Shown here piece by piece: positions 7,549 through 14,982 of a DNA stretch of 61,584 nt. Position numbers and translations under genes: made by a program. The notes beneath the pieces are model-generated. The model was not told where the DNA came from, ran no database searches, and was given only the letters and a program-made list of their open reading frames with translations. Each line of letters starts with the position of its first letter. Position 1 is the first letter of the stretch. Origin of the DNA: an uncultured Bacteroidales bacterium. Lineage in GTDB: Bacteria; Bacteroidota; Bacteroidia; Bacteroidales; UBA932. The stretch covers positions 1 to 61,584 of the forward strand of contig CALVDG010000014.1 of NCBI GenBank assembly GCA_944326255.1, read 5' to 3'.

Positions 7549-8685
7549 ATGGGATCCAAACAGAAACAGCAGAATAAGAAAAAGAGCCAGGAAAAACCCC
7601 GGACATTGAAGTCATTGCTGACCAAAGGTGCGGTATTCGCTACAGTAGTTGTCTGCCTCATCGTGATACTGGAGAAGAGGCAGATATTCGTGGAGGACAG
7701 CATGAACAACCATGTGGAGTGGAAATGGGACTGTTACTACAGGATGAAGCAGTACAATATCCCGATAGACGTGCTGCTGGTCGGCAACTCCCATCTGCTG
7801 ACGGGATTCAATCCCTACGAGTTCACCAAACGCAGCGGCCTGAACTGTTTCCTGCTGGGCGCGTCAGGAGTGGGTGTGGCCGACCTGTATTTTACCATAG
7901 AGGAGGCGCTGAAGGTGCAGAAACCGAAGGTGCTGGTGCTGGAGACCTACGCCATCAACGAGTCGGATCCGCTCAGGCTGGAGAAAGGTGCGCTGAACGA
8001 CGAGATCAACAGTTTCCGGGCCCGCAGGGATACCTGGCTGAAGGTCCGCTCAACTCCCTCGCTCTTCAACTACCACAACTGGCCGATAGCCTGGTGCGAG
8101 ACTTTCCGCAACCACAACTATATTTTTACCAAGCCGGACCAGGTGATGCGCAACCTCAAGGGCGAGGGACCTAAGCGCAGGGTTCGCAACGACATGTACC
8201 TGGGCCAGTTCGCCCGGTTCTCAAAGGGGCTCTCCCAGACCACGCTGGACAGGTATAAGGATGAGGGTGCTCCGGTGGACGGGGCTGAATACGAGATTAG
8301 CGAAAGTTCTGCAAAATATACGGAAAAGATAGCGCGGCTGTGTAAGGAGAACGGAGTCCGGTTGGTCTTCCTGACCATCCCGATGTATCCGGAGCACGTG
8401 AAGAACTATCCTATATGGCAGCAGAGGCTGGGAGCACATCTTAAAAGCCTGAGTCCTTACTGGCTTGACCTGCAGGCTGCGCAGGTGACGGACTCTACTT
8501 TGAGGTCTCTGTATACCACGGCGGCGTTTCAGGACACATACGGGGCCAACCAGCATCTGACCAACTACGGCATGGCCGTCACCGGCAGTGTCTTCGCCCA
8601 GTATCTCACGCACATCATGCCGGACATCCCCGACCGCAAAAACGACCCTCAGTGGCGCAGCCTCGTCGCCAAGTTTCCAAAGTAA
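7549..8685 (+). CDS. Membrane-anchored SGNH-like acyltransferase partner of MBOAT
   Basis: This 378-residue protein has a lysine-rich cytoplasmic start, one transmembrane segment (about residues 28-45) and a periplasmic domain. VLLVGNSHLLTGF near residue 78 matches the first block of SGNH/GDSL-type hydrolases (here GNSH), and the late segment NQHLTNYGM could hold the catalytic histidine. Proteins of this kind (AlgJ/AlgX or DltD-like) work with an MBOAT protein as acyl carrier or transferase. It starts 3 bases after the MBOAT stop codon and its stop touches that of the convergent AAA-ATPase gene. Assignment to the exact subfamily is inferred. Confidence 0.72.
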   Translation: MGSKQKQQNKKKSQEKPRTLKSLLTKGAVFATVVVCLIVILEKRQIFVEDSMNNHVEWKWDCYYRMKQYNIPIDVLLVGNSHLLTGFNPYEFTKRSGLNCFLLGASGVGVADLYFTIEEALKVQKPKVLVLETYAINESDPLRLEKGALNDEINSFRARRDTWLKVRSTPSLFNYHNWPIAWCETFRNHNYIFTKPDQVMRNLKGEGPKRRVRNDMYLGQFARFSKGLSQTTLDRYKDEGAPVDGAEYEISESSAKYTEKIARLCKENGVRLVFLTIPMYPEHVKNYPIWQQRLGAHLKSLSPYWLDLQAAQVTDSTLRSLYTTAAFQDTYGANQHLTNYGMAVTGSVFAQYLTHIMPDIPDRKNDPQWRSLVAKFPK

Positions 8686-10230
8686 TCAATTGCCGGCGAC
8701 AATCCATTTGTCAATATTTCTGCTTTGGGCTGAGAAGTTGATGCCTATCTTCAGGACTTTGCGGGAGTCGGAGGCGAAGGGAGCGGCGTAGCCTCGCTCA
8801 TCGATTTGTCTCAAAGCGTCCTCGGCGGAGCCTTCCAACTTGAACTCCATGATATAGACGTACTTGTCGGTCTGGAGCAGTAGATCAATGCGCCCCTGCG
8901 AGGTGCGGTACTCGGCCTGCACGTAGAAGCCGAGGAGCTTGGAGACTATGAAGAGGACGTTCTGGTAGTGGAGCTCCTGGTCGCGGATAAGTTCGTAGGG
9001 CGTGTCGGCCATGAAGCTCTGGAGGCGTGTCATGAATGCGTCCACATTTCCGGAGCGTATGTCCATGACGAACTGCTTGATCTCAAAGGTGGCAGCGGAT
9101 TTTCTGATGGGAGTGTAGTAGGGGACGAGGAACTTTATGAAGCCTTCCTCCACCTCCTTGTTTGGAAATCCTAAAGTATAAGTTTCGAATTCAGGGTCGT
9201 ATCCCTTTATGGTAAGGTATCCGCTCTGATAGATGACAGGTATTGGCTCGTCGTCCCCGTAGACGCTGTCGAGAGTCTCTACGTCGGTGACAGCCGAGGC
9301 CATCTCGCTAAGGTCGCATTTGCCCTGCTTGAGGAGGGTGACGAGATAAGTGGGCGTACCTGTTTCGAACCAATAGCTTGCGAAAACGCCGCTGTTCATG
9401 GCTCTTAGGATGCTGAACGGGTTGTATATGCCTTCGGAGTTTGGAGTGAAGTGGTATCCGTCGTACAGTTCTTTCAGTTTCCGGCAAGTCCCGTCGTAAG
9501 TGAGATGTTGTGTGTCAGCCAGGTTCTGTATGCCTTCCTCCATATATTGGTGAATCTCGCTTTCCGTGAGACCGCAGATTGAAACATACTGCGGGAGCAT
9601 GGAGATGTCTTCCAGGTTGTTGAGATCGCTGAATACGCTTACCTTACCGAACTTGGTGACCCCGGTGAGCATCGCGAACCTGATGTGCCCGTCCATGGTC
9701 TTGAGCACACCGTAGAACGGCTTGAGTATGCTTCGGTATTCCTCCTGCAGCGGCTTGTTGCCTATGGCCTGGAGCAGGGGCTTGTCGTATTCGTCCACGA
9801 GTATTGCGACGCGGTGTCCGGTCTGCTCGTGCGCCAGCCGTATCACGTGATAGAATCTTTCTTCCAATGCCCTGTCTCCGTAAGGACTGTTATAGGCCGT
9901 CTCCCATAGTTCCAGATGCTTGTTGAGCTCCTGCCGCAGCGAGTCGGCATTCTCGTACTGTCTGGCGTTCAGGTCTATATGCAGTACCGGCCTTGCCGTC
10001 CACTCCTTCTCGAGGGTATCTATCGCCAGCCCCTTGAAGAGTTCTTTCTTCCCTTGAAAATATGCTTCAAGGGTGGAGATAAGGAGGCTCTTTCCGAATC
10101 TTCTCGGGCGGCTCAGAAAATAATAACAGCTCTCATTCACAAGTTTGTATATGAGCTCTGTCTTGTCTATGTATAGAAATCCGTCCCGACGGATCTTCTC
10201 GAAATTCTGTACGCCTATAGGATATTTCAT
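8686..10230 (-). CDS. AAA-ATPase-like/PD-(D/E)XK nuclease-like protein (DUF1703 type)
   Basis: This 514-residue protein begins with an AAA-ATPase-like domain: YFLSRPRRFGKSLL carries the Walker A lysine (K47), and VAILVDEYDKPLL is the Walker B-like strand. The C-terminal third (RIDLLLQTDKYVYIMEFKLEG) matches the PDDEXK_9 nuclease-like domain with D and ExK residues. Such proteins are very abundant in Bacteroidota and their role is unknown; a mobile or defence role has been suggested for relatives. The start is set at 10230, because the upstream ATG at 10257 lies inside a perfect -7 box. The stop codon is directly adjacent to that of the convergent SGNH gene. Confidence 0.85.
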   Translation of the reverse strand: MKYPIGVQNFEKIRRDGFLYIDKTELIYKLVNESCYYFLSRPRRFGKSLLISTLEAYFQGKKELFKGLAIDTLEKEWTARPVLHIDLNARQYENADSLRQELNKHLELWETAYNSPYGDRALEERFYHVIRLAHEQTGHRVAILVDEYDKPLLQAIGNKPLQEEYRSILKPFYGVLKTMDGHIRFAMLTGVTKFGKVSVFSDLNNLEDISMLPQYVSICGLTESEIHQYMEEGIQNLADTQHLTYDGTCRKLKELYDGYHFTPNSEGIYNPFSILRAMNSGVFASYWFETGTPTYLVTLLKQGKCDLSEMASAVTDVETLDSVYGDDEPIPVIYQSGYLTIKGYDPEFETYTLGFPNKEVEEGFIKFLVPYYTPIRKSAATFEIKQFVMDIRSGNVDAFMTRLQSFMADTPYELIRDQELHYQNVLFIVSKLLGFYVQAEYRTSQGRIDLLLQTDKYVYIMEFKLEGSAEDALRQIDERGYAAPFASDSRKVLKIGINFSAQSRNIDKWIVAGN

Positions 10231-10254
10231 GCCGATATAGTTTTGCTCCGGAGA

Positions 10255-10262
10255 CAAAGATA
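10255..10262 (-). promoter_or_regulatory. -7 promoter element for the AAA-ATPase/nuclease-like gene
   Basis: TATCTTTG on the minus strand, a perfect -7 match, 24 bases before the chosen ATG at 10230. It overlaps the alternative ATG at 10257 and excludes it as a start for this transcript. Confidence 0.5.
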
Positions 10263-10284
10263 GCGAATAATCGGAATTGTTTAG

Positions 10285-10292
10285 TACTTTTG
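10285..10292 (+). promoter_or_regulatory. -7 promoter element for tsaD
   Basis: TACTTTTG is a perfect -7 match. Predicted transcription begins near 10297, giving a leader of about 14 bases to the ATG at 10311. It is divergent from, and only 22 bases away from, the opposite-strand box at 10255-10262. Confidence 0.5.
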
Positions 10293-10310
10293 TGGCCTGT
10301 AAAGACAGAA

Positions 10311-11345
10311 ATGCGTATGGCAGAAGAGATAATATTGGGGATTGAGTCGTCGTGCGACGATACGTCGGCGGCGGTATTGCGCGGTGAGACGCTGCTGGCC
10401 AATGTGATGGCCTCGCAGGAGGTACACCGCAAGTACGGCGGGGTAGTGCCGGAACTGGCCTCCCGTGCTCATCAGCAGAATATAGTGCCGGTGGTAAGCC
10501 AGGCCCTCGACCAGGCCGGGGTGAGGCCGGACCAGATAGATGCGATAGCCTATACCCGCGGACCGGGTCTGCTCGGCTCGCTGCTCGTCGGGGTGTCCTT
10601 CGCCAAAGGGCTGTCGCTGGCGACAGGCAAGCCGCTGGTGGATGTCAACCACCTCCAGGGCCACATCCTCTCGCATTTCATCCGGCAGGAGGGCAAGCCT
10701 TACACGCCCCCGACATTTCCCTTCCTGGCCCTGCTGGTCTCCGGCGGCCACTCCCAAATCGTGAGGGTGGACGACCCGCTGCACTTCGAGGTGCTGGGCC
10801 GGACGATAGACGACGCGGTGGGGGAGGCGTTCGACAAGTGCGCCAAGCTCCTCGGCCTGGGCTATCCCGGCGGTCCGGTGGTGGACAGGCTCGCTGCCCA
10901 GGGCGACCCTGAACGATTCAAGTTCGCCAAGCCGCACGTCCCCGGACTGGACTACAGCTTCAGCGGAGTGAAGACCTCCCTGCTGTATTTCGTGCGTGAT
11001 CATCTGAAAGAGGACCCAGACTTCATGCAGCACAATATGGCCGATATATGCGCCTCGTTCCAGAAGACCCTGATAGACGTACTCATGGACAAGCTCCTGA
11101 AAGCCGTGAAACAGACGGGTATAAAACAGGTGGCCATCGGCGGCGGTGTGTCGGCCAACTCTGGCCTGCGCAGCCGTATCGCTTCCGAGGGCGAGAAACG
11201 CGGCTGGACCACATTTATCCCCGAATTCAAGTTCACCACGGACAATGCTGCGATGATAGCCGTGGCTGGTCTCTTTAAGTTCCGTGCTGGGCTCACCGGC
11301 GGACTCGATGCCGCACCCGTTTCCAGAGCCCTTGACTTCAAGTAG
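10311..11345 (+). CDS. tsaD: tRNA N6-adenosine threonylcarbamoyltransferase TsaD
   Basis: TsaD transfers the threonylcarbamoyl group to A37 of tRNAs that read ANN codons, working with TsaB and TsaE in the cytoplasm. The 344-residue protein has the ASKHA-type opening LGIESSCDDTSAAV, the metal-binding HLQGH motif at residues 114-118, and the C-terminal GGGVSANSGLR and FTTDNAAMIA blocks. The start is 10311; an upstream TTG frame overlaps the promoter, and ATG 10317 is an alternative. The stop codon is directly followed by the ATG of an FAD oxidoreductase, so the two are cotranscribed. Length and motifs are normal for the family. Confidence 0.96.
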   Translation: MRMAEEIILGIESSCDDTSAAVLRGETLLANVMASQEVHRKYGGVVPELASRAHQQNIVPVVSQALDQAGVRPDQIDAIAYTRGPGLLGSLLVGVSFAKGLSLATGKPLVDVNHLQGHILSHFIRQEGKPYTPPTFPFLALLVSGGHSQIVRVDDPLHFEVLGRTIDDAVGEAFDKCAKLLGLGYPGGPVVDRLAAQGDPERFKFAKPHVPGLDYSFSGVKTSLLYFVRDHLKEDPDFMQHNMADICASFQKTLIDVLMDKLLKAVKQTGIKQVAIGGGVSANSGLRSRIASEGEKRGWTTFIPEFKFTTDNAAMIAVAGLFKFRAGLTGGLDAAPVSRALDFK

Positions 11346-12896
11346 ATGAAAGAATTCGAGACAGCCTTCGAGGCATCGTATGCTCCCACAGAGGAGGATT
11401 TCAGGACGGCTGCGGCCAAGGCAGCCGGTGTCCCTCTCGGGAAAATAGCCGAGGTGCGCCTTCTCCGCCGCTCCATCGACGCCCGCTCCCGCAAGATCCT
11501 GCGCCGCTACCGGTTAGCCGTATACCTGCAGGGGGAGGTGCCGCCTGAGACCGCTTCGTACAACCTCAGTAAGGATGTCTCGCAGAAGCCGCCTGTAATA
11601 GTCATCGGAGCCGGTCCAGCCGGACTCTTCGCCGCCCTGAGGCTCATCTGCGGCGGCCGCCGTCCCGTCATTCTCGAGCGGGGCAAGAACGTCCACGAAC
11701 GCAAATACGACATAGCCGCTATCTCCCGCACCGGCGGCCTCAATCCCGACTCCAACTACTGCTTCGGTGAGGGCGGAGCCGGCACATTCTCCGACGGCAA
11801 GCTCTACACCCGCTCCAACAAGCGGGGCGATGTGGGCGCAGTCCTCAGGACCTTCACCGACTTCGGCGCGGACCCCATGATAAGGATTGACGCCCATCCC
11901 CACATCGGCAGCGACCGTCTGCCCGCGATAGTCGAGGCCATGCGCTGCCATATCGTGGAGTGCGGAGGTGAATATCATTTCTCCAGCCGTGTCACAGACC
12001 TTCATCAGACTCCCGGAGGAGGATGGAAGGTGCTCTGTGACAATGGCTCCGTCTTCGAGGCTCCGGAGGTCATCCTGGCTACCGGGCACTCCGCCTCGGA
12101 CATTTACCGCCTGTTCATGCGTAAGGGGTGGGCGGTGGAGGCCAAAGGCTTTGCCCTCGGAGTCAGGGCGGAGCATCCGCAGGAGCTCATCGACCGGGCG
12201 CAGTACCACGGCCCGCGCATGCCATGGCTGCCGGCAGCCGAATACTCCCTCGTGGAGCAGGTGGACGGCAGGGGAGTGTTCTCCTTCTGCATGTGCCCCG
12301 GCGGCATCCTCGTTCCCTCGTCTACCGAGCCGGGGACGGTGGTCATCAACGGCATGTCCAACTCCCGGCGCAATTCCCGCTGGGCCAATGCCGGTATCGT
12401 CACTTCCGTCGAGCCGGAGGATGTTCCCGGCGGCCCGGAGGCAATGCTGGATTTCCGGGAGGAGGTGGAGCGCCGCTGCTTCGAAGTCTCGGCCTCATTC
12501 CGCGCTCCGGCCCAGCGCATGACCGATTTTGTCAAAAGCCGCAGAGGCAAGTCGGTCGTCTCGGCCCTGCCCCGGACCTCCTATGCTCCCGGAGCATTTG
12601 CTGCAGACCTCAATGAAGTGCTGCCGGGTTTCGTCGCCGACCGCCTGCGCAGGGCCTTCCCGGCATTTGACCGAAAGCTGAGGGGCTACTATACCTCCGA
12701 GGCCCTGCTCCTTGCAGTGGAGTCCCGCACCTCCTCGCCCGTGCGCCTGCCCCGCGATCCTCAGACTCTCCAGCACATCGACCTGCAGAACCTTTACCCC
12801 TGCGGAGAGGGAGCCGGCTATTCAGGCGGCATCGTCTCCTCCGCTATCGACGGTATTCGCGCCGCCGAGCGCATTTGCAATTTCCTTCCCTATTAA
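11346..12896 (+). CDS. FAD-dependent oxidoreductase (COG2509-like)
   Basis: This 516-residue protein has an N-terminal domain of about 90 residues before the dinucleotide-binding fold (VIGAGPAGLFAALRL, about residue 84), then blocks typical of the uncharacterised COG2509 FAD dehydrogenases: CFGEGGAGTFSDGKLYTR, FCMCPGGILVPS and the C-terminal YPCGEGAGYSGGIVSSAIDG. The substrate is unknown in this family. It starts immediately after tsaD with no gap, so translation is likely coupled. The gene is rich in G and C. A convergent EamA transporter gene lies 70 bases downstream. Confidence 0.88.
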   Translation: MKEFETAFEASYAPTEEDFRTAAAKAAGVPLGKIAEVRLLRRSIDARSRKILRRYRLAVYLQGEVPPETASYNLSKDVSQKPPVIVIGAGPAGLFAALRLICGGRRPVILERGKNVHERKYDIAAISRTGGLNPDSNYCFGEGGAGTFSDGKLYTRSNKRGDVGAVLRTFTDFGADPMIRIDAHPHIGSDRLPAIVEAMRCHIVECGGEYHFSSRVTDLHQTPGGGWKVLCDNGSVFEAPEVILATGHSASDIYRLFMRKGWAVEAKGFALGVRAEHPQELIDRAQYHGPRMPWLPAAEYSLVEQVDGRGVFSFCMCPGGILVPSSTEPGTVVINGMSNSRRNSRWANAGIVTSVEPEDVPGGPEAMLDFREEVERRCFEVSASFRAPAQRMTDFVKSRRGKSVVSALPRTSYAPGAFAADLNEVLPGFVADRLRRAFPAFDRKLRGYYTSEALLLAVESRTSSPVRLPRDPQTLQHIDLQNLYPCGEGAGYSGGIVSSAIDGIRAAERICNFLPY

Positions 12897-12906
12897 AATA
12901 AATTGT

Positions 12907-12935
12907 GGGAATTATGACTTATGGAGTGAATTCCC
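12907..12935. terminator. Possible bidirectional terminator hairpin
   Basis: GGGAATT (12907-12913) and AATTCCC (12929-12935) form a 7-bp perfect stem between two convergent genes. There is no good T-run on either strand, so the role is uncertain. Confidence 0.3.
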
Positions 12936-12964
12936 CGGGAATATTATGTACGTGAGCAGACGGA

Positions 12965-13900
12965 TTATGAGCGGCGGTGAGGGAGGCGGGGGAACATTTT
13001 GCGGAAGCGGACCATATAGGAAGTGATGCTGCCGCCGGCGATGACGAGAGTGACGGCGATGAGAATCATGACGATGCCGATGCTCTCGCGCAGGGTCATA
13101 CGCTCCCCGAATATCGTTATGCCGAAGATTATCGCGGTGACCGGTTCAAGGGCTCCGAGTATGGCCGTCGGAGTGGAGCCGATGTACTGTATCGCACTCG
13201 TCGTACACAGGAAAGATATGGCTGTCGGGAATACGGCAAGGGCCAGTACATTGAGCCACAGATACCATTTGTCCGGAGACGGCACAGTCAGCTCGACTCC
13301 TGTCAACAGCCTGATTATGAACAGTGTGACGCCGAATACCAGTACGTAGAATGTGACGGTGAGTGTCGCTGTATGCTTTAGGGTGGTCTGATTGATTCCT
13401 ACGATGTATATGGCGTACGTCAGGGCTGAAGCCAGGGCCAGTACAGTGCCGGTAAGGCTCAGCGTAGTCCCGTCGCCTCCTTTGTACAGCATGGATATGC
13501 CTCCCAGTGCCAGCAACAGGCACAGCCCCGTCATCATGGTGAGTTTCTCCTTGAAGACCAGGGACATGATCAGAGCTACCATTATCGGATAGACAAAGAG
13601 TATGGTGGATGCGATGCCGGCTTCCATGTAGTTGTAGCTTTGGAAGAGTGTCAGGGATGAGATGGCGACCAGAAGTCCCATGGCAACAAGTGTCAGAGTC
13701 TCCTTACGGTTGACTTTGAAGGAACGGCCTCTGGCTTTTATCATGACGGCAAGTATGGGGATGGCAGTCATGTATCGGAAAAACAGGACGGATTCGGGAT
13801 TCATGCCGCCCTGGTACAGTGGCAGGGCAAAGAGAGGATTCATGCCGTATGTGGCTGCGGCTATAGTGCCCAGTATATATCCTTTGGTCTTTGTATTCAT
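12965..13900 (-). CDS. EamA/DMT family transporter
   Basis: This 311-residue protein has about ten hydrophobic segments in two repeats, the layout of EamA-type drug/metabolite transporters (for example YGMNPLFALPLY in the first helix and TPTAILGALEPVTAIIFG in the second EamA repeat). These inner-membrane carriers export amino acids, nucleobases or similar metabolites; the substrate cannot be read from the sequence. The start is set at 13900 (MNTKTKGYILG), where homologues usually begin; an ATG 9 bases earlier is possible. It is a single-gene unit, divergent from ftsY. Confidence 0.88.
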   Translation of the reverse strand: MNTKTKGYILGTIAAATYGMNPLFALPLYQGGMNPESVLFFRYMTAIPILAVMIKARGRSFKVNRKETLTLVAMGLLVAISSLTLFQSYNYMEAGIASTILFVYPIMVALIMSLVFKEKLTMMTGLCLLLALGGISMLYKGGDGTTLSLTGTVLALASALTYAIYIVGINQTTLKHTATLTVTFYVLVFGVTLFIIRLLTGVELTVPSPDKWYLWLNVLALAVFPTAISFLCTTSAIQYIGSTPTAILGALEPVTAIIFGITIFGERMTLRESIGIVMILIAVTLVIAGGSITSYMVRFRKMFPRLPHRRS

Positions 13901-13923
13901 ATATATCATTAAAATCTGGCCTG

Positions 13924-13931
13924 CAAAGTTA
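13924..13931 (-). promoter_or_regulatory. -7 promoter element for the EamA gene
   Basis: TAACTTTG on the minus strand, 23 bases before the ATG at 13900. Confidence 0.5.
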
Positions 13932-13947
13932 CATCAATCTCTTCTTT

Positions 13948-13979
13948 TTTGGAGAATAATCTCTGATTTCATATTTTTG
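13948..13979 (+). promoter_or_regulatory. ftsY-pheT promoter
   Basis: TTTG at 13948-13951 as -33 and TATTTTTG at 13972-13979 as -7, with a 20-bp spacer, fit the Bacteroidota promoter well. The ATG of ftsY lies 27 bases beyond the -7 box. Confidence 0.6.
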
Positions 13980-14006
13980 CAGATTGTGACTAAATAGGAT
14001 AAAATT

Positions 14007-14969
14007 ATGTCTTGGTTCAGTAGGAAAAAACACGATTCGGAGGAAGTCCGCAAGGAGAAGGAGAGTCTGGACAGAGGGCTGGAAAAGACCAAAAGAGGAC
14101 TTTTCGACCGTCTTTCCCGTGCGATAGCCGGCAAGTCCAAGGTGGACGACGATGTTCTGGACGGTATCGAGGATGCGCTTATTGCATCGGATGTCGGAGT
14201 GGATACGACTCTGAAGATCATCGATATGCTGGAGGAGAGAGTGGCCAGGGACAAGTATATGAATACAGCCGAGCTGTACAGTATCCTTAAGGAGGAGATG
14301 ATGTCCCTGCTGGATGTGGACGGCAAGGAGGAGGCTCCGGTGTTTGATTTTTCCAGGAAACCATATGTGATAATGGTCGTGGGAGTGAACGGAGTGGGCA
14401 AGACCACCACTATCGGTAAGCTGGCCGCCAATCTGAAGGCATCCGGCAAGAAAGTGATGCTCGGGGCCGCCGATACGTTCAGGGCTGCGGCAGTAGACCA
14501 GCTGGTCATCTGGAGCGAGAGGGCCGGAGTGCCGATAGTAAAGCAGCAGATGGGCTCGGATCCTGCGTCTGTGGCATTTGACACGCTCAAGTCGGCCGTC
14601 GCCCAGGATATGGACGTGGTGCTCATAGACACTGCGGGCCGTCTGCACAACAAGATCAACCTGATGAACGAACTGACCAAGATACGCAACGTCATGCGCA
14701 AGGTGGTGCCCGACGCTCCTCACGAGGTGCTTCTGGTACTGGACGGCTCTACAGGTCAGAATGCTTTCGTGCAGGCCAAGGAATTCACCAAGGCTACGGA
14801 CGTGACGGCCCTGGCGGTTACAAAGCTCGACGGTACGGCCAAGGGCGGAGTAGTGCTGGGCATAGCGGACCAGTTCAATATCCCGGTCAAGTTCATCGGA
14901 GTGGGCGAGGGTATAGAGGATCTGAGGGTATTTGATAAAAAGACATTTGTAGACTCATTGTTTGACTAG
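14007..14969 (+). CDS. ftsY: Signal recognition particle receptor FtsY
   Basis: FtsY is the membrane-associated GTPase that receives SRP-ribosome complexes for co-translational membrane insertion. The 320-residue protein has the helical N domain (about residues 20-105) and the G domain with GVNGVGKTTTIGKLA from residue 126, DTFRAAAVDQL, DTAGR and TKLDGTAKGG. The long acidic A domain of enterobacterial FtsY is absent; the short charged N-terminus is typical of Bacteroidota. It has a well-formed promoter and is followed after 13 bases by pheT, with which it is probably cotranscribed. Confidence 0.97.
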   Translation: MSWFSRKKHDSEEVRKEKESLDRGLEKTKRGLFDRLSRAIAGKSKVDDDVLDGIEDALIASDVGVDTTLKIIDMLEERVARDKYMNTAELYSILKEEMMSLLDVDGKEEAPVFDFSRKPYVIMVVGVNGVGKTTTIGKLAANLKASGKKVMLGAADTFRAAAVDQLVIWSERAGVPIVKQQMGSDPASVAFDTLKSAVAQDMDVVLIDTAGRLHNKINLMNELTKIRNVMRKVVPDAPHEVLLVLDGSTGQNAFVQAKEFTKATDVTALAVTKLDGTAKGGVVLGIADQFNIPVKFIGVGEGIEDLRVFDKKTFVDSLFD

Positions 14970-14982
14970 AAAATATAACGGT

